Source: JAAYAY01 sp964429355 (lineage in GTDB: Bacteria; Planctomycetota; Planctomycetia; Pirellulales; Thermoguttaceae). From it: a DNA stretch of 14,792 nt. Positions 6,560 through 14,696 of the stretch are shown in pieces. The stretch lies in NCBI GenBank assembly GCA_964429355.1, contig CAYSCH010000241.1, positions 1 to 14,792 on the forward strand, given 5' to 3'. A program made the position numbers and the translations under genes. Under the pieces are notes generated by a model. That model was not told the origin of the DNA and made no database searches. It was given only the letters and a program-made list of their open reading frames with translations. The stretch's first letter is position 1. Each line of letters opens with the position of its first letter.

Positions 6560-9500
6560 ATGTTCCGTTGGCCGGGGAAAATGGGCCTGAACGCTAAGGT
6601 TGCGCTCCTGTGTGTCCTCAGCGTCTTAGCCACCGCGATCGCCCTCATGGCGCTGGCGGTGCGCGAGAGCGGTCAATACAACCGCCTGGCCCAAGACGAG
6701 CTCGACAGGTTGATCGCGGCCGACCTGGATCACATCACGCAGGGGACCTACCATCAGCCGTGGGATCGGGTGATCGGCGCGAGCACCCACGAGGATGAAC
6801 TCCAGGCCTATCGAGCCGTGTTAAGCGGCGGGCGGGCTCGCATGACCCGCATCATGGGCGCAGCGGGACTGGTGCTGACGTGCCTGGTGGGGCTGTTGGG
6901 CATCCTGATGGCATGGACGATCACCCGTCCGCTCCGCGTTCTGACCCAGGCGGTGCAAACCATCACCCGGGGTGACCTCCACCAAAGAGTGGATGTCGCT
7001 TCCCGTGACGACCTGGGCGTTCTGGCGCAGGCCTTCAATGAGATGACCAGCAGACTGGCTGAGACCATCGAGAGCCTGCGCACCAGTGAAGAGAAATACA
7101 GGGACATCTTCGAAAACGCCGCGGAAGGGCTTTTCCAGACTTCCGTCGACGGGCGGTTTCTCAGCGCAAGTCCCGCCATGGCCCGCATGCTGGCGTATGA
7201 TTCGCCCGAAGAGCTGATGGCGAAAGTCGGCAATCAGATCCGGCAGATGTACGTCTGTCCGGAAGATCGCGATACGATTCTCGCTCTGGTGACTCAATCG
7301 GACCAGGCAATGGAGAGGGAAGTCCAATTCTACCGCAAAGATGGGCAGGTGATATGGGCTTCGGTCAGCGTCAGGGCAGTCCGCGACCATGAGGGCCGGA
7401 TTGTCTTCCTGCAAGGTTTCGCGATCGACATCAGCGAGCGCAAGCGGTCCGAAGAAGAGTTCCGAGAGCTCAGCAAGCTGCAGTCTGTGATCCTGGACAA
7501 CAGCTCGGTGGGCATTGCCTTCGTGTGCAACCGGGTCTTCAAGTGGGTGAATCGGCGGGTAAACGAGTTGTTTGGCGTTTCGCAGGAGGAGTTCAACGGC
7601 GTTTCCACGCGTGTCATCTATCCGGATGACGCAGCGTACGAGCGGACGATGACGCACCTCTATCCTCTTCTCGCCCAGGGGAAAAATGCCACGGCTGAAC
7701 TCAAGTTGCAGCGAAAAGACGGCTCCCTGTTCTGGGGCCGTCTGGAAGGGAGAGTACTGGACGCTTCCGAAGCGCAGGAAGGCTCCATTTGGATCCTGGA
7801 GGACATCACGGAACGGAAGCGGGCAGAAGAGGCACTGCAACTGAACGCCCAGCGCACCGAGGTGCTCCTGCAACTCGGCCAGATGACGGAGGCGACCCTG
7901 CAGGAGATCACGGACTTCGCGCTCGAGGAGGCAGTCCGGATGACCCAGAGCACAATCGGTTATCTGGCCTTTCTCAACGAAGACGAGACGGTCCTGACGA
8001 TGCATTCCTGGTCACGATCTGCCATGGCTCAGTGCGCTATCGTCGACAAGCCGATCGTATATCCGGTCGTCGATACCGGGCTCTGGGGTGAGGCGGTCCG
8101 CCAGCGCAAGCCGATCATTACCAACGATTACGTTGCCGACAATCCCGCAAAGAAAGGTACTCCGAAAGGGCACGTCCCGGTTCTGCGCCACATGAATGTT
8201 CCCGTCTTTCGCGGAGACAAGATCGTAGTCGTTGCCGGAGTTGGAAACAAGGAAGACGAGTATACCGAGTCAGACGCCCTGCAATTGACGCTCCTCATGC
8301 AGGAGATGTTGCGGCTCATCGAGCGCAGGCGGGCCGAGGAAGAGCTCCAGAAGGTCAACCGCCTGCAGTCCGTGATTCTCAACAATAGTTCCGTGGGCAT
8401 CGCTTTTGTGCGGAACCGGGTGTTTGAGTGGGTGAATCCTCGCCTGTCCGAGTTGTTCGGCATTCCCCAGGAGCAGTTCCAGGGGGCCTCCACGCGCGTC
8501 GTGCATGCGGACGACGCGGGGTTTGAGCGATTCGGCATCGAGGTCTATGCGATGCTGGCCCATGAGGGGAAAGCCACCGTTGAACTGCAAATGCCCAGGG
8601 CCGACGGCTCCTCTTTCTGGTGCCGGCTGGAGGGGAACGCGCTCGACGCCTCCCGCCCCCATGAGGGCTCCATCTGGGTTTTCGAGGATATCACCGAACG
8701 GAAACAGGAACGCGAATCCTTGCTGAGAACTCAGTTCGCTGTGGATCGGGCGCGGGACAGTGTCCTCTGGGTTGATGAGGATGGCCGGATTGTCTACGCG
8801 AACAACGCCGCCTGCACGTCCATGGGATATACTCGCGATGAATTGCTGGCCAAGACGGTCTTTGACATCGATCGCGACTTTCTCGCCGACCACTGGGGGC
8901 AACACAAGGCAGACATGCAGCGTATGGGAACCTTGCTCTTCGAGGGGCACCACGTTACCAAGGACGGGCGAGTCTTTCCCGTAGAAGTGAGCACCAGCTA
9001 CTTCGAGTTTGCCGGTCGTTGGCTGGCGTGCGCTTTCGATCGCGACATCACGGAACGGAAGCGGGCCGAGGAGGAGATACGCAGACTGAACGAAGAGCTC
9101 GAGGAGCGCGTGGTGCGGCGAACCGCGCAGTTGGAAGACGCCAACCGCGCGCTCACCAAAGAGGTTTCCGAACGCATTCAGGCCGAGGAGGCTCTGAAGC
9201 AGCGGCTCAAGTTCGAGAATCTGATTGCGGGGATTTCCGGTGATTTCGCCAGCCGGGCCACGGATCAGATCGATCAGGGTATCATGCGGGCCCTGGGAGA
9301 GGTCGGGACCTTTGCGGGAGTGGACCGCGCTTATGTTGTCCTGCTGACGGAAGACGGCCGGTATATGTCCATCACCCATGAATGGTGCAGCGAGGACGCT
9401 GTCTCCCATATCCAGGAGAGCGGCAACGCGCCGATGCCGGCCCTGGAATGGGTGCGGGAGCAACTCGAACGACTCGAGCCTTTCCGGGTTACGACCTTGA

Positions 9501-10612
9501 CCGACCTGCTGGCCGAGGCCATCGAGGAAAAGGAAATCCTCCGCACCGGGTTCCCAACGTCGTGTACTGTCGTTCCGCTCGTGTGCGCGGGAGTCTTGAA
9601 GGGATTCCTGGGGTTCGACTCCGTGCACCCGGGATGGCAGTGCTCCGACGATTTGCTGCGAATGTTGAGGACGGCCTGCCGGTCCTTTGCGAATGCCTTC
9701 GAGAACAAATGGGCAGAAGAAAAACGGCTCGGCCTGGAACTGCAGCTTCTGCACGCCCAGAAACTCGAGTCGGTCGGCCAGTTGGCTGCGGGCATCGCGC
9801 ATGAGATCAACACGCCCACCCAGTTCGTTGGCGACAACATCCGCTTCCTGGGGGACGCGTTTACCGATCTGACGAAGCTCATCGACAGTTTCGATCGGTT
9901 AGACACGGCAGTGCGGGAGGGGGATGCCGGTCCGGATCTGCTGGACGACATCGAGGAGGCCAGGGTGCTGGCGGATATCGGCTTTTTGCGGGCAGAAATA
10001 CCGAAAGCCATCGATCACTCGCTTGAAGGCATCCAGCGGGTCTCCAGGATCGTTTGCGCCATGAAGGCCTTCTCCCATCCGGACCGGGGCGAGAAGACTG
10101 CCACGAATCTCAACCGGGCGATCGAGACCACCGTAACCGTCGCCCGTAACGAATGGAAGTATGTTGCCGAGGTGGAACTTCAGCTCGATCCCGGCCTCCC
10201 GCACATAGCCTGCTTCCCCGGCGAGATCAACCAGGTGATTCTCAACCTGATTGTGAACGCGGCGCACGCCATTGCAGAGAAGATCGGGCCGGCGTCAACG
10301 AACAAGGGGACCATCACCATCGGCACGAAGATCGTCGGTGACATGGTGGAGATTCGCGTCGCGGACACGGGAACCGGGATACCGGAACAGTATCGCGAAC
10401 GTATGTTCACCCCCTTCTTCACGACCAAGAGCGTGGGCAAGGGAACGGGGCAGGGATTGGCTATGGCCTACAACGTGATCCAGAAGAAACACGGAGGAAG
10501 CATCCGCTTCGAGACCAGGACCGGCGAGGGGACCACGTTCATCATCCGTCTTCCCCAAGGTGCAACGGAGGCTGCCGCCGAAGCAGCCTCGAACCTGCAA
10601 ACCAGCCGTTGA
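6560..10612 (+). CDS. Multi-PAS/GAF transmembrane sensor histidine kinase
   Basis: This is a 1350-residue membrane kinase. A first membrane helix spans about residues 12-33 and a second about 98-120, enclosing only about 60 extracytoplasmic residues. HAMP follows (121-168), then PAS (about 177-296), PAS (305-420), GAF (430-590), PAS (602-717), PAS (722-833), a charged coiled coil (833-880), a second GAF (885-1050) and the kinase core. The core has the phospho-acceptor H1081 in GIAHEINTPTQF, N-box residues N1229 and N1233 (LNLIVNAAHAI), the G1 box DTGTGIP (1269-1275), an F box FTPFFTTKS and the G2 box GKGTGQGL (1293-1300). All key catalytic residues are present, so autophosphorylation is expected. 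There is no receiver domain and no response regulator in the window, so the partner is unknown. The 305-420 and 602-717 PAS modules are an internal duplication. The outer loop keeps only sequences typical of the start and end of a double-Cache sensor, suggesting an internal loss. The gene appears to be transcribed alone, divergent from the TPR operon, with a possible coupled small ORF at its end. Confidence 0.93.
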   Translation: MFRWPGKMGLNAKVALLCVLSVLATAIALMALAVRESGQYNRLAQDELDRLIAADLDHITQGTYHQPWDRVIGASTHEDELQAYRAVLSGGRARMTRIMGAAGLVLTCLVGLLGILMAWTITRPLRVLTQAVQTITRGDLHQRVDVASRDDLGVLAQAFNEMTSRLAETIESLRTSEEKYRDIFENAAEGLFQTSVDGRFLSASPAMARMLAYDSPEELMAKVGNQIRQMYVCPEDRDTILALVTQSDQAMEREVQFYRKDGQVIWASVSVRAVRDHEGRIVFLQGFAIDISERKRSEEEFRELSKLQSVILDNSSVGIAFVCNRVFKWVNRRVNELFGVSQEEFNGVSTRVIYPDDAAYERTMTHLYPLLAQGKNATAELKLQRKDGSLFWGRLEGRVLDASEAQEGSIWILEDITERKRAEEALQLNAQRTEVLLQLGQMTEATLQEITDFALEEAVRMTQSTIGYLAFLNEDETVLTMHSWSRSAMAQCAIVDKPIVYPVVDTGLWGEAVRQRKPIITNDYVADNPAKKGTPKGHVPVLRHMNVPVFRGDKIVVVAGVGNKEDEYTESDALQLTLLMQEMLRLIERRRAEEELQKVNRLQSVILNNSSVGIAFVRNRVFEWVNPRLSELFGIPQEQFQGASTRVVHADDAGFERFGIEVYAMLAHEGKATVELQMPRADGSSFWCRLEGNALDASRPHEGSIWVFEDITERKQERESLLRTQFAVDRARDSVLWVDEDGRIVYANNAACTSMGYTRDELLAKTVFDIDRDFLADHWGQHKADMQRMGTLLFEGHHVTKDGRVFPVEVSTSYFEFAGRWLACAFDRDITERKRAEEEIRRLNEELEERVVRRTAQLEDANRALTKEVSERIQAEEALKQRLKFENLIAGISGDFASRATDQIDQGIMRALGEVGTFAGVDRAYVVLLTEDGRYMSITHEWCSEDAVSHIQESGNAPMPALEWVREQLERLEPFRVTTLTDLLAEAIEEKEILRTGFPTSCTVVPLVCAGVLKGFLGFDSVHPGWQCSDDLLRMLRTACRSFANAFENKWAEEKRLGLELQLLHAQKLESVGQLAAGIAHEINTPTQFVGDNIRFLGDAFTDLTKLIDSFDRLDTAVREGDAGPDLLDDIEEARVLADIGFLRAEIPKAIDHSLEGIQRVSRIVCAMKAFSHPDRGEKTATNLNRAIETTVTVARNEWKYVAEVELQLDPGLPHIACFPGEINQVILNLIVNAAHAIAEKIGPASTNKGTITIGTKIVGDMVEIRVADTGTGIPEQYRERMFTPFFTTKSVGKGTGQGLAMAYNVIQKKHGGSIRFETRTGEGTTFIIRLPQGATEAAAEAASNLQTSR

Positions 10613-10755
10613 TGGGAGGCGTAACTCGGCCATCGATGATGTCTGAACACAGAAGGATCGAGGGCAACCAGAGGAACGAATCGCGACCGCCTGGATCGTC
10701 CACCGGCCGGCAGGTATCCCAAGGGATCCCCATAGAGGATATCAACCTCCACTGA
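10612..10755 (+). CDS. Possible translationally coupled 47-residue ORF
   Basis: The kinase stop TGA (10610-10612) shares its last base with an ATG, giving TGATG, a common arrangement for translational coupling. The frame runs 47 codons to TGA at 10753-10755 and encodes a hydrophilic peptide starting MGGVTRPSMMSEHRRIEG and ending GIPIEDINLH. No transmembrane segment, receiver motif or known family is recognised. Internal ATGs at 10636 and 10639 are alternative starts. It may be chance in a convergent spacer. Confidence 0.3.
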   Translation: MGGVTRPSMMSEHRRIEGNQRNESRPPGSSTGRQVSQGIPIEDINLH

Positions 10756-10769
10756 CCCCGGCCTGAAAC

Positions 10770-10807
10770 GACGTCCCAAACGCTTCGATGTTCCTTTGCA
10801 GGACGTC
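10770..10807. repeat. Inverted repeat in convergent spacer
   Basis: GACGTCC (10770-10776) and GGACGTC (10801-10807) are separated by 24 bp; the right arm overlaps the DUF6807 stop codon. It could form a long-loop hairpin at the 3' end of the leftward message, but it lacks a T-tract. No better terminator is seen between the convergent genes. Confidence 0.3.
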
Positions 10808-11888
10808 ATGGACTCGGCGTCTTCTCCTTCTCTGGGGGTGCCTTTTTCATTTCCATCGAGGCCAGTTCTTCGCGGGAAAAGGTCTGCCATTGTCGGTCGA
10901 GCATCTGGGCGGCGGGGACGCCGGGGTGGACCCAGAGGCCGTAACGCAGGCGCAGGGGTTTCTCCGGCGTAACGGTGAGGGGGCTGTCGAGGGTCAGGCA
11001 GACGCCCATCCAGCCGTTGTCGCGGACGTGGAACGGTGTCGGATGTCCCGGATTGACGGGGTGGTCCATGAGAGTGATACCGGCGGTATGCTCGTTGGTG
11101 ATCGGGCCGCTGTAATCGGCCCAGCGGGCCGGCTTGTGGAACGCCTCGGCTTCGTTGCGCTGGCCCTCGCTGTTGAGGATCCGGCCGCCGCCGTCGGTCA
11201 CGCCGATCGTCTTGGCCATTCGCACTCCGATCGGTCCGAAGGCCGTTTGGCCCAAGGTTACCGGGGCGTCGGGCGGGGCCTCAAATTGCAGGTCGACGAT
11301 CAGCCACCAGGAGTCGTCGTCGCCCGGTGCGACCGTTGCGCGGCGGCGTTCGATCATCAAGGTTCTTCCCTGGGGATCGTTCCAGTGGTTGAGGGTGAGG
11401 AGGGAGGCCGCCTGCGGGCCATCGTCATATTGGAGCCCCTCGCGGCAGGTCTGGTGGACAATCTGGCCGGCGATCGGTCCGGCGTCGCGCCAGAAGTCGA
11501 TGCCGCCCACGTCTTTGTGCGAGATCCACACGGACGTTTGATGGTTGTGCCCGAGGGGGTCTTCCGGCTTGTTCGGGTCCGCCGGCTGGGCGGCCTGGGT
11601 GATCGACCGGCCCGGATCGCCGGGCATGTTCATGCGGGTGAGGGATCGGCCGCCGGGGCCGGTGATCGGGTACCAGAAGGGGCGGCGCAGCTCGGGCCCG
11701 AAATGGTAGCGGGTGAGTTGCTGCCCGAGCTGCTCGAAGCCCGCCTGGTCGTAGGGGAGCGGCAACACCTGCATGTCGGGAACCGGTTTGGCGTCGGGCA
11801 GCGGAGACTCGGCGGCCTCCGCGGTTGCCGAGACGACGACGGCTGCCGCGATCGCGGCCAGAATGATCGGGATTCTATTGCGTGGCAT
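10806..11888 (-). CDS. Exported DUF6807 family protein (often labelled PmoA-like)
   Basis: This 360-residue protein starts with a Sec-type signal (MPRNR, then IPIILAAIAAAVVVSATAEA), so it should be exported. The rest matches the DUF6807 pattern: RPFWYPITGPGG (69-80), a His-rich GHNHQTSVWISHKDVGGIDFW (positions 113-133), PARWADYSG (253-261), MDHPVNPGHPTPFHVRDNGW (274-293) and LRYGLWVHPG near the end. The family is abundant in planctomycetes and Bacteroidetes and is often misnamed methane oxygenase PmoA; it has no relation to membrane methane monooxygenase, and I know of no established activity. Conserved His, Asp and Trp residues suggest binding or chemistry on a carbohydrate. The start is ATG 11888, with GGAG six bases upstream; an in-frame TTG at 11900 would put that GGAG inside the gene. 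It follows the MocA-type gene by 45 bp and is probably co-transcribed with it. The C-terminus is a Lys/Pro/Glu-rich tail. Confidence 0.87.
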   Translation of the reverse strand: MPRNRIPIILAAIAAAVVVSATAEAAESPLPDAKPVPDMQVLPLPYDQAGFEQLGQQLTRYHFGPELRRPFWYPITGPGGRSLTRMNMPGDPGRSITQAAQPADPNKPEDPLGHNHQTSVWISHKDVGGIDFWRDAGPIAGQIVHQTCREGLQYDDGPQAASLLTLNHWNDPQGRTLMIERRRATVAPGDDDSWWLIVDLQFEAPPDAPVTLGQTAFGPIGVRMAKTIGVTDGGGRILNSEGQRNEAEAFHKPARWADYSGPITNEHTAGITLMDHPVNPGHPTPFHVRDNGWMGVCLTLDSPLTVTPEKPLRLRYGLWVHPGVPAAQMLDRQWQTFSREELASMEMKKAPPEKEKTPSP

Positions 11889-11933
11889 GGTGCTCTCCAA
11901 CTTGAGACGGTTCGCTCTTCCACTTTCTGTCTT

Positions 11934-13370
11934 CTACACCTGTTCCGGCACGACAAAGGGGTCGCGGTACGGCCGGCTGAGCATCTGGTCGGCGTCCGGA
12001 TCGCCGATGAATTTTTCGGTCTGGGCGTCGAAGCGGAGCGTCCGTCCGAGCCGGTAGGCGGTGCCGGCCAGTTCGAGGCCCCCGTCGTCGGCCAGGTGCC
12101 GCTTCATGTCGTCGAAGGCTTCGCCGGCCAGCTTGTCGCCGCCGAAAGCGGCGGGCGGCTGGTCCAAGGGAACCTCTTTGCCCAGGCGGAACGAGATGTT
12201 GCCCAGGTGGGCCAGCATCGCCGACCGGTGGCCTTCGAGGATTTCGCCGCTGAGCGCATCGCGGTTCCGGCTGCGGACGCAGTCGATGAAGTTGCGGAAG
12301 TGGGGCCGCCCCAGGTCAGCGAATCCGCCGACGGGGGCGTCCTCGATCGGTTCGCCCTCCTCGGCACCCTTGGCGAAGAATTTGCCTTCCTTGACCACGC
12401 CCTGATCGGTGTAGAACTCGACGGTCACCTTGACCGCCTTTTTGTCGACCAGGCCGCGTTGCTCGCAGAGGAGCTTGACGTCGCCGAAGTCGTAGGCCGT
12501 CAACTGGGTGTTGGGGGTCTGCCCCTGATCCTGGTAGCCGTAGCGGCCGCCCAGACTGACGATGCTGCGGGGCGCGGCATCAGCGGGCATGGCCCAGCGT
12601 GCCAGGTCCATCTGGTGCGTGCCGAGATTGCCGATCTCGCCGCTGCCGAAATCCCACATCCAGTGCCATTCGTAGTGAATGAGATTGGTGCGGTAGGGAT
12701 GGGTGGGCGCCGGGCCGATCCAAAGGTTGTAGTCCAACTCCGCCGGCGGTTGTTCCGGAGTGCGGATGCCGATACTCTCGCGCGGCCGGTAAGTGGAGAC
12801 GTATGCGTGAAGCAGTTTGCCGTATTTTCCGCTGCGGACCGCATTGGTCAGCATGATCCATTTCGGATCGGAGCGTCGCTGGGTGCCGTGCTGCACGATG
12901 CGATCGTAGCGGCGGGCCGCCTCGACGATTCTGCGGCCTTCGGCGATGTTGTGGCCGCACGGCTTTTCGACGTGCACGTCCTTGCCGGCCTGGCAGGCCC
13001 AGACGGCCAGCAGGGCGTGCCAATGGTCGGGGGTGACGATGGAGACGGCGTCGAGGGTCTTGTCGTCGAGCACGCGCCGGAAGTCCTGGACGCACTGGGG
13101 GGTATTGCCTGCCAGTTTCTGGACGGCCGCGGTCCGAGAGGCGAACAGGCGGCTGTCGGGATCGACGAGCCAGGCGATCTCGACATCGGGCATCTCGCCG
13201 TAGGCGGTGATGTGTGCCTGGCCTCGGCCGTTGATTCCGGCCACGGCGATGCGGACCCGATCGTTGGCTCCCAGTACGCGGCCCGAAGCCTTGGTGCCCG
13301 AGATGGCCAGCGCGGCAGCGAGGCCGCCGGCGGCACGTTTCAGGAAAGCGCGGCGAGTGGGGCGAGGCAT
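11934..13370 (-). CDS. Tat-exported Gfo/Idh/MocA family oxidoreductase
   Basis: A 478-residue NAD(P)-dependent oxidoreductase of the glucose-fructose/inositol dehydrogenase family, expected to oxidise or reduce a sugar or cyclitol hydroxyl with a tightly held nucleotide. The N-terminus carries a Tat motif, TRRAFLKRA (5-13), followed by a hydrophobic stretch, so the folded holo-enzyme is probably exported. The Rossmann fold begins with IAVAGINGRGQAH (41-53). SIVTPDHWHALLA and the family signature VHVEKPCGH (132-140) follow; Lys136 is the expected catalytic lysine. The substrate domain contains the Trp-rich WHWMWDFGSGEIGNLGTHQM (235-254), with His252 and Asp255 where the family keeps its catalytic pair. 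This W-rich motif is typical of the planctomycete Tat-exported branch. The ATG start has a GAGGA about nine bases upstream. It is followed after 45 bp by DUF6807 and preceded, 223 bp away, by another member of the family. The substrate cannot be told from sequence. Confidence 0.92.
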   Translation of the reverse strand: MPRPTRRAFLKRAAGGLAAALAISGTKASGRVLGANDRVRIAVAGINGRGQAHITAYGEMPDVEIAWLVDPDSRLFASRTAAVQKLAGNTPQCVQDFRRVLDDKTLDAVSIVTPDHWHALLAVWACQAGKDVHVEKPCGHNIAEGRRIVEAARRYDRIVQHGTQRRSDPKWIMLTNAVRSGKYGKLLHAYVSTYRPRESIGIRTPEQPPAELDYNLWIGPAPTHPYRTNLIHYEWHWMWDFGSGEIGNLGTHQMDLARWAMPADAAPRSIVSLGGRYGYQDQGQTPNTQLTAYDFGDVKLLCEQRGLVDKKAVKVTVEFYTDQGVVKEGKFFAKGAEEGEPIEDAPVGGFADLGRPHFRNFIDCVRSRNRDALSGEILEGHRSAMLAHLGNISFRLGKEVPLDQPPAAFGGDKLAGEAFDDMKRHLADDGGLELAGTAYRLGRTLRFDAQTEKFIGDPDADQMLSRPYRDPFVVPEQV

Positions 13371-13593
13371 GGGGTGTCTTCCTCTGTACTACTAACCTCA
13401 AAGATCGTGAAGTTTTTCACAAAGACTCGCGCGTTATCGGGAGCAGACTGTTTTCAGTTCGAGCGGTAGCTCGTATTGGTTGGCGGCCCTGCCGCCCTGG
13501 GATACAACATGAAAAGCTCCTCTGCCGGGCTGGGTCAACCTCCGGGAGACGGTGCCGCCCGGCGGATGCAGAAATACTCCTCTGAATGTTGTG
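13371..13593. other. Spacer between the two oxidoreductase genes
   Basis: These 223 bp lie between two same-strand genes. They hold a GGCGGC-CCT-GCCGCC hairpin (13482-13496) without a T-tract, a smaller CGAGC/GCTCG hairpin next to it, and an 18-residue ORF with a strong ribosome site. The length would allow a separate promoter for the downstream pair, but no good -35/-10 pair was found. Confidence 0.5.
13454..13510 (-). CDS. Possible 18-residue leader peptide
   Basis: ATG at 13510 is preceded at seven bases by AGGAG (13518-13522, within CAGAGGAG), one of the best ribosome sites in the window. It opens an 18-codon frame, MLYPRAAGPPTNTSYRSN, ending with TGA about 80 bp before the oxidoreductase start. 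The GGCGGC/GCCGCC hairpin lies inside it, so ribosome movement could affect RNA folding. No run of regulatory codons is evident. It may be a chance occurrence. Confidence 0.25.
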   Translation of the reverse strand: MLYPRAAGPPTNTSYRSN

Positions 13594-14685
13594 TTAGTAT
13601 CCACAGGCCGCGAGGAGGGCTTCCTGAACCGCCAGTTCGTGGGCGAGGGGGTAGGGATTCTCTATCTCGCCCCGGACGATTCGGGCCAATTCGATGAGTT
13701 GGTCGTCGTAGCGGCCCGGCATCGGCGGCAGATCGACGTCCTGATAGCCTTGTTGGAAGGGATCGCGGGGTTTGGCCAGGGCCAGCCGGAGTTTGGGCGG
13801 CTCCAGGGGGCGGATGTCGATGGTCCCCTGGTCGCCGCAAACGACCAATTGCCGCCGCTCGTAGCCATTCACTTCCAGCGAGGCCGTGCGGATCGTGACG
13901 GTGGTCCGCGGATATTCGAGCACCGCCAGCCCGTTATCGAATAGCTCCACCTCCGGCTGGGTTTGACGCTGGTAGGGGGTGATTTGATCGGGCATGCCGA
14001 ACATGGCGATCACCAGGTCGATCAGGTGGCAGCCGAAGATGTACATCGTGCCGCCGCGAAACTGCGACAGCCACTGGCGGTAGGCGAGCGGCTGGGCCTT
14101 GCTCATTACGGCGTGGACTTCGAAGACTTGTCCGAGCCAACCCTCGCGAACGGCGCGAAAGCAGAACTGGACGGCCGGGTTGTTGCGGTACATGTAGCCC
14201 AGTTGCACCGTCAATTGCCGCCGGCCAGCTTCGTCGAGCAGTTGCTTGAACGGGCCGAGCGATTCTCCGCCCGGCTTGTCCAGATGCAGGTGCATGCCGG
14301 CGGCGACGCAGCGGGCGGCGGTGGGCACCAGGTCGCAGACGTCGGTTTCGACGGCCACGGCCGTGAGGCCCTTCGTATTGAGCAATTGCTCTTCGGTCAT
14401 CCAGGTCAGGCCGCGATAGGCCGGGTCGTTGCCCCGCTTCTTGCGCCACTCGGGGTCGGGTTCAACGACGCCGACGACCTCGTAGTGGTCGGCCAGCTTG
14501 CGAAAGGTGGCCATCTTGGCGGAGGCGTGGTTGTGCCCGATGCCGATCTGGCCCATCTTGATCCGCTGTTTGGGAGGGCCGGCTGCAGCCGGCTTGTCGC
14601 CGGCGACCGCCGCGGCTGCGACCGCTCCGGCCGCCAGGAGTGTTCCTTGACGGACGAACCGGCGTCTGGTGATGGACTCGTTCAT
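13594..14685 (-). CDS. Tat-exported Gfo/Idh/MocA family oxidoreductase, shorter type
   Basis: This 363-residue oxidoreductase belongs to the same superfamily as the 13370 gene but to a different subgroup. A Tat motif TRRRFVRQG (6-14) leads into an Ala-rich hydrophobic stretch (AAGAVAAAAVAGD), so export by Tat is expected. The nucleotide-binding start is IKMGQIGIGHNHAS (42-55), with His51 in the glycine loop. The family signature appears as HLDKPGGESL (134-143), with Lys137 as the expected catalytic lysine. YMYRNNPAVQF follows, and IFGCHLIDLVIAMFG (216-230) provides the His220/Asp223 pair. The fold and motifs support sugar or cyclitol dehydrogenase chemistry; the substrate is unknown. The start is ATG 14685, which has an AGGA upstream. 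It lies first in a same-strand series with the second oxidoreductase and DUF6807. Directly upstream is a G-rich repeat. The C-terminus, LAVQEALLAACGY, is normal for the family, so the gene appears complete. Confidence 0.9.
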   Translation of the reverse strand: MNESITRRRFVRQGTLLAAGAVAAAAVAGDKPAAAGPPKQRIKMGQIGIGHNHASAKMATFRKLADHYEVVGVVEPDPEWRKKRGNDPAYRGLTWMTEEQLLNTKGLTAVAVETDVCDLVPTAARCVAAGMHLHLDKPGGESLGPFKQLLDEAGRRQLTVQLGYMYRNNPAVQFCFRAVREGWLGQVFEVHAVMSKAQPLAYRQWLSQFRGGTMYIFGCHLIDLVIAMFGMPDQITPYQRQTQPEVELFDNGLAVLEYPRTTVTIRTASLEVNGYERRQLVVCGDQGTIDIRPLEPPKLRLALAKPRDPFQQGYQDVDLPPMPGRYDDQLIELARIVRGEIENPYPLAHELAVQEALLAACGY

Positions 14686-14696
14686 GGCATCGTCCT

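Noticed and set aside
6429..6590. 53-codon frame overlapping the kinase start
   Set aside because: There is no usable ribosome site before its ATG, it shows no known motif, and it overlaps the better-supported kinase start.
10788..13469. 893-codon open frame on the plus strand across DUF6807 and the longer oxidoreductase
   Set aside because: It is antisense to two genes with clear family motifs and export signals. Long antisense frames are expected in GC-rich genes with strong third-position bias. Its translation is low-complexity Val/Ala/Gly/Arg with no recognisable domain.
13460..13500. tRNA-like string GAGCGGTAGCTC
   Set aside because: The surrounding bases give no acceptor stem, anticodon arm or T-loop, so it is only a small hairpin.
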